DNA of 64,000 nt from JAVJSU01 sp040219275. Its GTDB lineage: Bacteria > Chloroflexota > Anaerolineae > Aggregatilineales > Phototrophicaceae. The notes under the pieces were generated by a model that saw only the letters and a program-made list of their open reading frames with translations, ran no database searches and was not told the DNA's origin. Shown piece after piece: positions 7,581 to 16,013 of this stretch. The DNA is taken from the NCBI GenBank assembly GCA_040219275.1, contig JAVJSU010000061.1, forward strand, positions 186,001 through 250,000. The letters run 5' to 3'. Position numbers and translations under genes: made by a program. The first letter of the stretch is position 1. Each line of letters opens with the position of its first letter.

Positions 7581-9782
7581 ATGTTACGAAAACTGTCTTT
7601 ACTTAGCTTCTTCATAACCATTTTACTGTTTGTCGTCTCTCCTGCGGCGGCACAAATTATCCTCCCGGATCCACCCCCCTGTTGTGGTGTCTTCACCGAT
7701 CCCGACTGGCTGAAAATTGACTATCAGCGCGTGCGGGTCAACATTGAAAACCAGATCGCCACCACCAACATTGATATGCAATTCACCAATGAAGGTACTG
7801 CTCTCGCAGAAGGCACATTCCTTTTCCCGCTACCCGAAGGCGCAACCGTCGACCAATTGATTATGTACATTGACGGCGAAGCGATTGAAGCGCGGGTGTT
7901 ACCGGCAGACGAAGCCCGCCAAATTTATGACGAGATCGTGCGCCAATACCGTGATCCCGCTCTGCTGGAATTCGTCGGCACGAGCGCCATTCAAGCCAAC
8001 GTCTTCCCCATCCCGCCCGGAGATTTCCGTCGAATTGAAATTACTTATGCACAGGTGCTGGAAGTCGATAACGGATTAATCAATTACACTTACCCCATCA
8101 ATAGCTCACGTACTGTGAGTGGACGTATCATCGAGCAAATGAGCGTCAGTGTGCATGTTGAAGGCAACGACGAGATCGGCAATGTTTATTCACCCTCGCA
8201 CGAAATCGCCATCGTTCGTCAGGATGACAACCTCGGTTTTGATGCCGGATTTGAAGCACTCGATTTTAGACCGGACGGCGACTTTAGCATGTTCTATGCG
8301 CTGGTCAACAACGAAATCAACATCAATCTACTGACCTACCGTGAAAGCGCCAATAGCGACGGCTTCTTCATGCTTCTCGTCCAACCGCCCGTTAGCGTAC
8401 CGGATGAGCAAATCCTCCCCAAAGATGTGATCGTCGTACTTGACCAATCCGGCAGTATGCAGGGCGACAAGTGGGATCAAGCCCGCGCCGCCGCAACTTA
8501 TGTGCTGGAAAATCTTAACGAAGAAGATCGCTTTAACGTGATTATGTTCAGCACGGGTGTGAGAATCTATAGCGATCAGATGGAAAATGTCGGGATTGTG
8601 CCAGAAGCCGTCGATTGGATTGACGAACAATTCGCCAACGGTGGCACGGACATCAACCTTGCCCTGACCAACGCGCTCGAAATGGCGAATCCTGACCGCA
8701 ACACGACTGTCATCTTCCTGACGGACGGTCTAGCCACCGAAGGCATCATCGACACCGCAGACATCCTCGATAATGTCGGCGAGATCGAACAGGAAAACGT
8801 CCGCATCTTCACCTTTGGCGTGGGTAATAACATCGATACCTTCCTGCTGGATAGCATCGTGCGTGATTTCAACGGTGCGGGATCATATGTCCGTACTGGC
8901 GAACGCATTGACGAAGAAGTCGCCAGCCTGTTCAACAAAATCAGCGCCCCTGTGTTGACCAACATTGCGCTTGATCTGGGCAACGTAACCACCGATTGGG
9001 TCTACCCGACGCAACTTTCCGATCTGTTCGCAGGCGAGCAACTCACCATCGTCGGACGCTACCGTGACGGCGCAGAAAACATCAATATCACACTGACAGG
9101 CGAGGTCAACGGGGAATCGCAAACATTCGTCTATAGCAATCTGGAATTCCGCAATCGTGCTGGTGGGGAATCGTTCATCGCCCGTCTGTGGGCAACCCGC
9201 AGAATCGCCGATATGCTCAATAGCATCCGCTTGAACGGTGAAAATCCTGAATTGGTCGATAGCATCGTTGATTTGAGCGTGCGTTATGGCATCATCACAC
9301 CCTATACCAGTTTCTTGATCGAAGAGAACGACATCCTCACCCAGCAGGGACGTAACCGTGCGGCAGAGGCATTTGCAGAAGAAGCGGAATCACTCGCAGG
9401 CACAGTCTCAGGTGAAGATGCTGTGGCGGCATCCGATGGGATTGGTGGCATGTCAAATGCAAGCGCACCGATGTCACAATCTACACAAGAAGGCTATTTC
9501 AGTAACGACGAAGCACGTGACGATGATGGCGCAGGCGGCGGCGAATTCGTCCCACAAAACGCGCTGGTCAACGTCAACGATAAGACCTTCGTCTATCAAA
9601 ACGGCATCTGGACGGATACCACCTTCCAGCCGGACAACATGGAAACGACGCAAATCGTCTTCCTGAGCGACACATACTTCGACCTGTTGACCGAAATGCC
9701 CGACCTCGCGGATTACTTCTCAGTCGGTGAGAACGTCATCGTCGTGATTGATGGCACAGCCTACGAAGTCATCAGCGAATAA
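7581..9782 (+). CDS. Secreted VIT and von Willebrand A domain protein
   Basis: This 733-residue protein is organised like inter-alpha-trypsin inhibitor heavy chains. A signal peptide (ending AAAQ) is followed by a VIT domain at about residues 35-165. The vWA domain spans about 280-450 with a complete metal-ion site: D288-Q-S-G-S-M, the Thr in NGGTDINLA and the Asp in FLTDGLATEG. A Ser/Ala/Gly-rich linker and a short C-terminal domain follow. Family members are exported adhesion or sensing proteins. The AGGAGG ribosome site lies 10 nt before the ATG and is caught in a hairpin. A terminator follows the stop. Confidence 0.88.
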   Translation: MLRKLSLLSFFITILLFVVSPAAAQIILPDPPPCCGVFTDPDWLKIDYQRVRVNIENQIATTNIDMQFTNEGTALAEGTFLFPLPEGATVDQLIMYIDGEAIEARVLPADEARQIYDEIVRQYRDPALLEFVGTSAIQANVFPIPPGDFRRIEITYAQVLEVDNGLINYTYPINSSRTVSGRIIEQMSVSVHVEGNDEIGNVYSPSHEIAIVRQDDNLGFDAGFEALDFRPDGDFSMFYALVNNEININLLTYRESANSDGFFMLLVQPPVSVPDEQILPKDVIVVLDQSGSMQGDKWDQARAAATYVLENLNEEDRFNVIMFSTGVRIYSDQMENVGIVPEAVDWIDEQFANGGTDINLALTNALEMANPDRNTTVIFLTDGLATEGIIDTADILDNVGEIEQENVRIFTFGVGNNIDTFLLDSIVRDFNGAGSYVRTGERIDEEVASLFNKISAPVLTNIALDLGNVTTDWVYPTQLSDLFAGEQLTIVGRYRDGAENINITLTGEVNGESQTFVYSNLEFRNRAGGESFIARLWATRRIADMLNSIRLNGENPELVDSIVDLSVRYGIITPYTSFLIEENDILTQQGRNRAAEAFAEEAESLAGTVSGEDAVAASDGIGGMSNASAPMSQSTQEGYFSNDEARDDDGAGGGEFVPQNALVNVNDKTFVYQNGIWTDTTFQPDNMETTQIVFLSDTYFDLLTEMPDLADYFSVGENVIVVIDGTAYEVISE

Positions 9783-9833
9783 CATCGAAAAATAAGCGTA
9801 GAAACAATCTCTTGTAAGGGCGATCTACTGTAG

Positions 9834-9860
9834 GGGCGAACTGCCAGTTCGCCCTTTTTA
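9834..9860 (+). terminator. Rho-independent terminator in a CCCCTAC-type palindrome
   Basis: The 9-bp stem GGGCGAACT/AGTTCGCCC (9834-9842 with 9846-9854) has a GCC loop and a TTTTT tail. It follows the VIT-vWA gene. The GTAGGGGCGAACT form resembles the other intergenic palindromes in this window. Confidence 0.75.
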
Positions 9861-9957
9861 TTTACAATTCGTCATCACGCACCTGAGTGCTTTACAGATA
9901 CCCCAAATCTCTTTTAAGGTGGAGTTATAATTCATCATCGCTAGGAGATAATCCTCC

Positions 9958-10524
9958 ATGACCTCACAACCGATTGAGCCAACCTACGCCACCTATCCAA
10001 CCCTCTCTCGCAAACAAGCGCTCATCATTTTTTTTACCTCCATGTTAGCAATGATTCCGGGCTGGATACTTGGTGCTCATATTCCGCTCTGGTTCGCCCC
10101 ACCCGTCGATCATCTCGGCAAAACATTTTTGTTCTACTTATTAGCGCCGTGCGTGCTGTGGGGATGCGTACCCTTCATGTTGTTCCGTCGTTGGAAAATT
10201 AGCTTCAGTGCGGATGATTCGAATAACTGGATGGTTCGCTATGTATTGTTATTTGTCACATGGTCAATCATTTTCTTTTACACGTTTAGTCAATGGCACG
10301 AAGAACCTAATTTTTATAACTTCGTGTTCAGTCAACCTATAATAGAATGTCTTAGCACCCACGCGGAAAACGGGAACGTTACATATATTTGTACAAGTGA
10401 ATGTAATGATTTTGGTTGCTGGCCCAGTTTACCCCATCCTTACACCTTTGAAGGACGCGAAGGCTTGCCTTTCGTCTGGTATACGGGCGAAATCATACCC
10501 ACGCCGGAGGCTGAAAATGAGTGA
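9958..10524 (+). CDS. Membrane protein, W-APP family copy 1
   Basis: The 188-residue protein has three predicted membrane segments: about residues 22-45, 55-75 and 95-112. The first loop carries the motif IPLWFAPP. A Cys-containing exterior tail follows (CLSTHAENGNVTYICTSEC) and ends TFEGREGLPFVWYTG. I know no named family. AGGAG lies 10 nt before the ATG. It is the first of three consecutive paralogs and overlaps the second by 8 bp (ATGAGTGA), indicating co-translation. The function is unknown. Confidence 0.75.
   Translation: MTSQPIEPTYATYPTLSRKQALIIFFTSMLAMIPGWILGAHIPLWFAPPVDHLGKTFLFYLLAPCVLWGCVPFMLFRRWKISFSADDSNNWMVRYVLLFVTWSIIFFYTFSQWHEEPNFYNFVFSQPIIECLSTHAENGNVTYICTSECNDFGCWPSLPHPYTFEGREGLPFVWYTGEIIPTPEAENE
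10441..10489 (+). repeat. 49-bp direct repeat, copy 1 (coding)
   Basis: It matches 11039-11087 at 46 of 49 bases, and the three differences are all C/T. It encodes the shared C-terminal YTFEGREGLPFVWYTG of two adjacent paralogs, which are otherwise more divergent. Confidence 0.85.
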
Positions 10525-11107
10525 AAACGATTTAACTCACTCTAACACGCCAGCAGTAACTCTAAATCGTGCACTCATTATTTTTATTGCCTCCGTATTA
10601 GCGATGATTCCCGGCTGGTTACTTGGTGCATATATTCCGCTCTGGCTTGCCCCGCCGGAGGAAATGCTCGGCTGGACATTTCTGATGTATATATTATCTC
10701 CCTGCTTGCTTTGGAGTACGGTGCCGGTGATATTGTTTAGGCGATGGAAACTGAAACCAACATCCGACACATGGATTCAGTGGTCGGTGCGCTATAACCT
10801 CTTATCCGTCATATGGGGATTCGTATTTCTGTTAACTTTCGGTGGTTTGGGTACAAACAAAGTTTTCTTTGATCTGACATTTAGTGAGTTTAATGATGTC
10901 CGTGCGAATTGTACTGCTGAAAGTGCAGACAACGGTCATATCACCTACACTTGCGTTGCTCATCAGTTCACTACGGAATGTGATGTATATATCCTCTGGT
11001 GGCGAGAAGATGGTGAAACTTACGCCTGCCAAATTCACTACACTTTTGAAGGACGCGAAGGCTTGCCTTTTGTCTGGTATACGGGTGTTGTGAACGCGGG
11101 CAGTTGA
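10517..11107 (+). CDS. Membrane protein, W-APP family copy 2
   Basis: This 196-residue paralog of the preceding gene has the same layout: three hydrophobic segments, IPLWLAPP in the first loop, then a Cys-bearing exterior tail ending TFEGREGLPFVWYTG. I chose the ATG at 10517 because GGAGG lies 7 nt upstream and it makes an 8-bp overlap with copy 1. Longer upstream readings only shadow copy 1. The C-terminal 49 bp are nearly identical to copy 1, consistent with recent duplication or gene conversion. The function is unknown. Confidence 0.75.
   Translation: MSENDLTHSNTPAVTLNRALIIFIASVLAMIPGWLLGAYIPLWLAPPEEMLGWTFLMYILSPCLLWSTVPVILFRRWKLKPTSDTWIQWSVRYNLLSVIWGFVFLLTFGGLGTNKVFFDLTFSEFNDVRANCTAESADNGHITYTCVAHQFTTECDVYILWWREDGETYACQIHYTFEGREGLPFVWYTGVVNAGS
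11039..11087 (+). repeat. 49-bp direct repeat, copy 2 (coding)
   Basis: This is the partner of 10441-10489, at the 3' end of the second W-APP paralog. Confidence 0.85.
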
Positions 11108-11144
11108 CTATAGAAATTCATTAATTCAGCGAGGAGGAGCCTTT

Positions 11145-11672
11145 GTGGTAGAAAATCCAGAACTTCCCAAACGCACCCTGATACATGAATTTATCGTCTA
11201 TATCCTTATGATTCTTACAATCGGGACTCCCTTGCTTTTCGGGTTTGGACTTGCCGTGTTCATGCCCACATGGCTTGCACCACCAGATGTCAACACTTGG
11301 AATACGATTTACTTATATATAATCGTTTGCGAATTACTCTGGTTGACCCCCACGATTCTGATTTTGCGCCTCAGAAAATTTATCTTTCGCAAATCACATA
11401 TCGCCATGATTGTTGCATTTGTCATTTTTTGGGGATTCCTGATATTCGCAATTTTAGGCGAAAGTAAACATCTATTGACCTTTTGGATGATGGATGAGAC
11501 AGCCACATGCGAATACCATGAGGCTAATGGTCATGCATATTATGACTGTTATGGTTACTTTGGTAATCAACCTACACAACCGAATCAACCTTATGATTGG
11601 GGAGTGAGGTTTGAAGGTTCCCCATCGATACCTCTTGTAAAAGCGCCCTGTTTAGTTGGTTTGTGTAATTAA
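11145..11672 (+). CDS. Membrane protein, W-APP family copy 3
   Basis: This 175-residue protein is a more distant third copy. It has three hydrophobic segments (about residues 12-38, 48-68 and 80-102), the loop motif MPTWLAPP, and an exterior tail with CEYHEANGHAYYDCYG. The start is GTG at 11145, 5 nt after a strong GAGGAGGA ribosome site. The C-terminus differs from the other two copies. Its stop overlaps the stop of the convergent moaB gene by 3 bp within TTAA. The function is unknown. Confidence 0.72.
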   Translation: MVENPELPKRTLIHEFIVYILMILTIGTPLLFGFGLAVFMPTWLAPPDVNTWNTIYLYIIVCELLWLTPTILILRLRKFIFRKSHIAMIVAFVIFWGFLIFAILGESKHLLTFWMMDETATCEYHEANGHAYYDCYGYFGNQPTQPNQPYDWGVRFEGSPSIPLVKAPCLVGLCN

Positions 11673-12175
11673 CGCGTAATCTCCCATGCGAGATGATTGA
11701 GTTCGGGAATAATCAGCTTTTCCATCGCCGTTTTGACCGCGTTGGTGCTCCCTGGCATGGACGCGACAAATTTCCCCCGATACACGCCCGCCGTCGCCCT
11801 GCTCATCATTGCCGCCGCGCCGATATCCTCATAGCTAATCATGCGGAAAATTTCACCAAATCCGGGCAAGGTCTTTTCCAGTTTACGGGCGATTACATCA
11901 TAGGTGGTGTCACGCGGGGAGATGCCCGTTCCGCCGTTAAACAGGATAATCTGCACCTCCGGCATGGATGCGAGTTCATCCAAGACTGCTTCAACCTGAT
12001 CGGGTTCGTCTTTAATCAGCCGATATGCGCCGACATGATGACCAAGTTCGCCCAAACGGGCTTCAAGATAGTGCTTATTTCCGTCTGTTTCTGGCGTGCG
12101 GGTATCGCTCACGGTCACGATTGCTACGGTGATCGGGTTGTTTCCGGCAAGCTCATGATGATCTGTTGCGCCCAT
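11669..12175 (-). CDS. moaB: MoaB/Mog-type molybdopterin biosynthesis protein
   Basis: This 168-residue single-domain protein of the MoaB/Mog family adenylates molybdopterin during molybdenum cofactor synthesis. Diagnostic stretches are TVSDTRTPETDGN near the N-terminus, LFNGGTGISPRDTT for the MPT-binding loop, and FGEIFRMISYEDIGAAAMMSRATAG. The full family length is present. AGGAG lies 5 nt before the ATG. No other moa, moe or molybdate-transport gene is in the window. It stands alone, convergent with the W-APP cluster. Confidence 0.93.
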   Translation of the reverse strand: MGATDHHELAGNNPITVAIVTVSDTRTPETDGNKHYLEARLGELGHHVGAYRLIKDEPDQVEAVLDELASMPEVQIILFNGGTGISPRDTTYDVIARKLEKTLPGFGEIFRMISYEDIGAAAMMSRATAGVYRGKFVASMPGSTNAVKTAMEKLIIPELNHLAWEITR

Positions 12176-12241
12176 AATATCTCCTATTTCTTCGTCAATA
12201 TACCCATGTCAACAATCACGAATATTTACGCCGTTCTTCAT

Positions 12242-12270
12242 TTGACAGCCATTTAAAGATGGCTTAAACT
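12242..12270 (+). promoter_or_regulatory. Sigma70-like promoter upstream of the SWIM gene
   Basis: TTGACA (12242-12247), a 17-nt spacer and TAAACT (12265-12270). It would start a leader of about 170 nt before the SWIM gene at 12446. Confidence 0.5.
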
Positions 12271-12358
12271 ATACTTATTATGACATATCATCAGTGAACG
12301 AGGGGTTTGTTTACATCACATGAAAATACCCTGCAAAATAATCTATCATAGGATATAG

Positions 12359-12395
12359 AACACGCGGACGTACCTTGCGCCGCGTGTTTTTATTT
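12359..12395 (+). terminator. Intrinsic terminator inside the SWIM-gene leader
   Basis: The 9-bp stem AACACGCGG/CCGCGTGTT (12359-12367 with 12380-12388) is followed by a T-rich tail. No plus-strand gene ends just upstream. It lies between the promoter at 12242 and the ATG at 12446, so it may act as an attenuator or end a short RNA. Confidence 0.65.
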
Positions 12396-12445
12396 TTAGA
12401 CTATTTTTACAATAATCCGATGAGTTTCAACAGGAGATGCTTCTT

Positions 12446-12943
12446 ATGGATTACAGCATGATCGGCAAAATTCAAAAAGCCAAAGAATATGCAGAACAAC
12501 CCGAACGCGTGACCTTCAACAGTTTCATGGTGGAGTTTCGGGGGAGCAATAACACCTATCAAATCACGCTTAACGCTGAAGGATGGCATTGCACCTGCCC
12601 CGGCTTCCAGAAGTATAGCATTTGCCCGCATATCATGACGCTTGAACGTTTATTGAGTCCGATGTTAAAACGAGATCGACTCGCTTATGCAAGCGGTCAA
12701 AATGTGGTTAGCGATGTCGAAAAATCAAAACAATATGCAGAAGAAAAAGATCGCATCACGTTTGTCTCCTTTGATGCGAATTTTCAGGGTGGACACAATG
12801 TGTATCACATCAGCTATGAGAACGGCACATGGGATTGTGATAACCCCTATTTTAAGACTCATAGTGTATGCAGTAACACAATGGCAATGGAACGTTTGCT
12901 TAAAGGGATGGTCACTCCGGTCAGTACCCCTGTAGAAGGTTAA
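12446..12943 (+). CDS. Tandem SWIM-like zinc-finger protein
   Basis: The 165-residue protein consists of two copies of an 80-residue unit. The first has an intact SWIM zinc motif, CTCPGFQKYSICPH (CxC...CxH), followed by IMTLERLL. The second is aligned (DCDNPYFKTHSVCSN, then TMAMERLL) but has lost the first-pair Cys and the His, so it probably does not bind zinc. SWIM domains bind DNA or protein. I prefer the ATG at 12446, 9 nt after AGGAG. An ATG at 12437 abuts the ribosome site. A terminator follows. Confidence 0.82.
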   Translation: MDYSMIGKIQKAKEYAEQPERVTFNSFMVEFRGSNNTYQITLNAEGWHCTCPGFQKYSICPHIMTLERLLSPMLKRDRLAYASGQNVVSDVEKSKQYAEEKDRITFVSFDANFQGGHNVYHISYENGTWDCDNPYFKTHSVCSNTMAMERLLKGMVTPVSTPVEG

Positions 12944-12968
12944 GATCAAATTCACGAAGAAATATCCC

Positions 12969-13000
12969 ATCCCCCGCAGAGATTGTGGGGGATTTTTTTG
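12969..13000 (+). terminator. Rho-independent terminator
   Basis: A stem of 9 pairs, including one G-T (ATCCCCCGC with GTGGGGGAT), is followed by seven Ts. It lies 25 bp after the SWIM gene stop. Confidence 0.8.
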
Positions 13001-13127
13001 TGGAAGTTCGTAAAAAAATATTTAAATCGTAGCGCACCGTCACAAAAAGATATAAACTTGACGCAAAAATAAGGGTATTGTTCACTTTTTACAAATTTCT
13101 ATAGTTTAAGGGTGTTTGTTGTTCTGC

Positions 13128-13156
13128 TTGACAAGCCCACAATAATTTTGCAAACT
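13128..13156 (+). promoter_or_regulatory. Possible promoter of the ABC ATPase pair
   Basis: TTGACA (13128-13133), a 17-nt spacer and a weak -10 CAAACT (13151-13156), 75 nt before the TTG start of the first ATPase gene. This is a sequence match only. Confidence 0.3.
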
Positions 13157-13230
13157 CTTAAACCTTAGGGCATAGGTAAAAATAGACAAATCAGACAGAC
13201 AGCAACCAATTATTCAGGAGGGCATGTCTT

Positions 13231-14259
13231 TTGGGCGTTCTAATGGAGGTCAAAGACCTCGTTACAAGATTCTATACACAAGAAGGTGTGGTATATGCCG
13301 TAAATGGCGTTTCATACAAACTCAATGAGGGTGAAACGCTGGGTGTGGTGGGTGAATCCGGTAGTGGTAAAAGTGTTCATTCGCTCTCCATTATGGGGTT
13401 GATCCCCTCACCTCCCGGTAAAGTTGAAAGAGGTGAAGTATTCTTTCAGGGGCGAGACCTGTTAAAACTCTCCCGCGAAGAAATGCGACTGGTACGTGGT
13501 GCAGAAATCGCCATGATCTTTCAGGATCCGATGACTTCATTGAATCCCGTATTGACCATCGGTACACAAATCACGGAATCACTCAGATTGCATCTCGGCA
13601 TGAACCAAACACAGGCGAACAACCGTGCGGCTGAATTGCTGGATATGGTCGGCATTCCTGATGCGCGTAACCGTCTGGACAACTACCCGCATCAATTCTC
13701 CGGTGGGATGCGCCAGCGCGTGATGATTGCGATGGGCTTGTCCTGTAATCCGAAATTGCTGATCGCTGATGAACCAACCACCGCGTTGGATGTGACCATT
13801 CAAGCACAGATCATCGAATTGGTGAAGCAACTCAAAGCCGAGCTGGGCATGGCGATTGTGTGGATTACCCATGATCTCGGTGTGGTTGCGGGCATCGCCG
13901 ACACCATTCAGGTGATGTACGCCGGACGTATCGTTGAGCGCGGTCCGATTAAGGAAGTCTTTAAAGACCCGCGTAACGCGTATACAGTTGGCTTACTGAA
14001 TTCACTCCCCCGCCTTGATATGAAGAAAGGTCATCAACGTCTGGTACAGATTGAAGGTTCACCGCCTGATATGCGTATCGAGCCTAAGGGCGACCCGTTT
14101 GCCCCGCGCAATCCCTATCGCACAGAACGGTGCTGGGAAGAAATGCCCCCACTTGCACCCGTGAAAGACGGTCATCCCGATCATGATGTTGCCGCATGGT
14201 ATGATCTGCCCGCTGAACTGAAGAAGGAAAAAGAAAAAGAGGTCGCTCAAAATGGTTAG
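13231..14259 (+). CDS. Oligopeptide/dipeptide ABC transporter ATPase, OppD/DppD type
   Basis: The 342-residue ATPase drives peptide uptake with an OppF-type partner. Walker A is GESGSGKS (about residues 41-48), the signature is SGGMRQR (about 157-163), and Walker B is LLIADEPTT (about 173-181). The C-terminal oligopeptide-family extension is present. The start is TTG at 13231, 8 nt after AGGAGGG. An in-frame ATG at 13243 lacks a well-spaced site. It overlaps the partner gene by 8 bp. No permease or solute-binding gene is next to it, so the membrane subunits must be encoded elsewhere. Confidence 0.92.
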   Translation: MGVLMEVKDLVTRFYTQEGVVYAVNGVSYKLNEGETLGVVGESGSGKSVHSLSIMGLIPSPPGKVERGEVFFQGRDLLKLSREEMRLVRGAEIAMIFQDPMTSLNPVLTIGTQITESLRLHLGMNQTQANNRAAELLDMVGIPDARNRLDNYPHQFSGGMRQRVMIAMGLSCNPKLLIADEPTTALDVTIQAQIIELVKQLKAELGMAIVWITHDLGVVAGIADTIQVMYAGRIVERGPIKEVFKDPRNAYTVGLLNSLPRLDMKKGHQRLVQIEGSPPDMRIEPKGDPFAPRNPYRTERCWEEMPPLAPVKDGHPDHDVAAWYDLPAELKKEKEKEVAQNG

Positions 14260-15274
14260 TCCGGACGTACAGGTAGATAAGAAAAAAACAGACGACAAAG
14301 AAGTTATCCTGAGTGTACGCGGGTTGAAAAAGCATTTTCCCATTACCGCAGGCTTGATCTTGCAACGTCAGGTGGGCGCTGTAAAGGCGGTTGATGGTAT
14401 TTCCTTCGACGTGTATAAAGGCGAGACGCTCGGTGTGGTGGGCGAATCTGGTTGTGGTAAAAGCACGACCGGACGTACCGTACTCCAACTCTATCGCCCG
14501 ACAGCAGGCTCGGTGGTCTTTGAAGGCAAAGAACTGACTACTATGAAGGGTGAAGAACTGCGTAAGATGCGTAAGCGGATGCAGATTATCTTTCAAGATC
14601 CATTCGCCTCGCTGAACCCGCGTATGACAGTGGGCAATATTGTTTCCGAACCCCTGCTCATCCACAATGTGATGGGACGCAAGGAACGTCAACAATATGT
14701 GGAAAGTTTGCTTGAGCGCGTCGGTTTGAACCCGTATTATATCAACCGTTACCCGCATGAATTCTCCGGTGGTCAGCGTCAGCGTATTGGTATCGCCCGC
14801 GCATTGGCATTGAACCCCACCTTCATCGTGGCGGATGAGCCGATTTCCGCGTTGGATGTATCCATTCAGGCGCAGGTGGTCAATCTGCTGGAAGATCTTC
14901 AGGAAGAATTGAACCTGACCTATTTGTTCATCGCGCATGATCTGAGTATGGTGCGCCATATCTGTGACCGTGTTGCGGTGATGTATCTGGGCAAGATTGT
15001 CGAGCTTGGTACGACAGATGATGTGTATGACAATCCGTTGCACCCGTATACACAATCTCTGTTGTCTGCGGTGCCGGTGCCTGATCCTGAAGTGGAAGAC
15101 AACCGTTCCCGCATCATTCTGCAAGGCGATTTGCCGAGTCCGGCGAACCCGCCCGCAGGCTGTAACTTCAACACGCGTTGTCCAGTTGCGTTTGACCTGT
15201 GTGGACTGCCCCCCGATCCTGATTTGATCGAGGTCTCCCCCGGTCACTGGGTCGCTTGCCATCGCGTGACGTAG
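14252..15274 (+). CDS. Oligopeptide/dipeptide ABC transporter ATPase, OppF/DppF type
   Basis: This 340-residue protein is the partner ATPase of the preceding gene. Walker A is GESGCGKSTT (about residues 63-72), the signature is FSGGQRQR (about 171-178), and Walker B is FIVADEPIS (about 190-198). The family's C-terminal Cys-containing tail (GCNFNTRCP) is present. GAGG lies 9 nt before the ATG, inside the upstream gene, so translation is coupled. A strong terminator after the stop ends a two-gene operon. The substrate is inferred to be peptides or nickel from family membership only. Confidence 0.92.
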   Translation: MVSPDVQVDKKKTDDKEVILSVRGLKKHFPITAGLILQRQVGAVKAVDGISFDVYKGETLGVVGESGCGKSTTGRTVLQLYRPTAGSVVFEGKELTTMKGEELRKMRKRMQIIFQDPFASLNPRMTVGNIVSEPLLIHNVMGRKERQQYVESLLERVGLNPYYINRYPHEFSGGQRQRIGIARALALNPTFIVADEPISALDVSIQAQVVNLLEDLQEELNLTYLFIAHDLSMVRHICDRVAVMYLGKIVELGTTDDVYDNPLHPYTQSLLSAVPVPDPEVEDNRSRIILQGDLPSPANPPAGCNFNTRCPVAFDLCGLPPDPDLIEVSPGHWVACHRVT

Positions 15275-15596
15275 GATTGAGTTAGTCAGTATTTCAGTAA
15301 GTCAGTTCCTCAATTCTCCAATAAACGAATTTTTGAACGGTGAGTCAAAATCGACTCACCGTTTTTTTGTAGCGGCATTAGCGGCGGCGGCACAAAAAAT
15401 TATGATTGCCGCTAACTAGTCGTGGTGGTGGTGCGAGAAACTTTTTTACGCGGCAAGAGACGGGAGTGCTGAATTTTTTAAATAGCAAGTAGACAGCATC
15501 ATTCATATCCATGACTTTACTTCAGATTTTCTCTTTTTTAATCCATTTGTTCTCGTTTTGAGATTAGCGTTTTTCAACTCTGGAGGCAATTGGGTC
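15275..15596. other. Intergenic region of 322 bp
   Basis: It holds the ABC operon terminator at 15336-15368 and a second inverted repeat, TAGCGGCA/TGCCGCTA (15370-15377 with 15407-15414). The rest is AT-rich and I see no coding potential. Confidence 0.6.
15336..15368 (+). terminator. Rho-independent terminator of the ABC ATPase operon
   Basis: A perfect 11-bp stem AACGGTGAGTC/GACTCACCGTT (15336-15346 with 15353-15363) has a 6-nt loop and a seven-T tract. Confidence 0.9.
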
Positions 15597-15971
15597 TTAG
15601 TTGTTCTTTGTTTCTACATAGTTAAAGCTCGTGGTGCTAAAACTAATCACACTACTCCAAGGTTGTTGAGACCCTTCGTATACAGAAACATACCATTTGA
15701 TCTCCCAACGGTCACTGTGTTGCGTATAGGTCACTTCGGCAACACTCACTGAAATAGCTCGCCAAGACATTTTCATCAAGTCAGGATCAGAAGAAACGTC
15801 TTTCACGTCATAAAATGTGATTTCGCCATGTCCTAATTCCATCGTTTCTTCATCGACTATGAGATTCAGTTTAAATATCATAGGACTATCGCGCTCGGAA
15901 TGCTGTATTGAAATGATTCCTGAATCATGCAGATAAATTTTATCTAACTCACGAAAATCTTTTGTGGTCAT
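15597..15971 (-). CDS. Small hypothetical protein
   Basis: The 124-residue protein has no signal peptide or membrane segment. The ATG is 6 nt after GGGAG. It is mostly predicted beta strand: DKIYLHDSGIISIQH, then IFKLNLIVDEETMEL, then SDRWEIKWYVSVYE. The LHDSxI opening resembles several small beta-rich families, but I cannot assign it. It is the last of three similarly sized minus-strand genes, each with its own ribosome site and short spacers. The function is unknown. Confidence 0.62.
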   Translation of the reverse strand: MTTKDFRELDKIYLHDSGIISIQHSERDSPMIFKLNLIVDEETMELGHGEITFYDVKDVSSDPDLMKMSWRAISVSVAEVTYTQHSDRWEIKWYVSVYEGSQQPWSSVISFSTTSFNYVETKNN

Positions 15972-16013
15972 CCATCACTCCCATAAATTTTCAAAGTTAG
16001 CAAAAATCCCCCA

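Noticed and set aside
10397..10516. A 40-residue N-terminal extension of the second W-APP gene
   Set aside because: It overlaps copy 1 and lacks a ribosome site. GGAGG supports ATG 10517.
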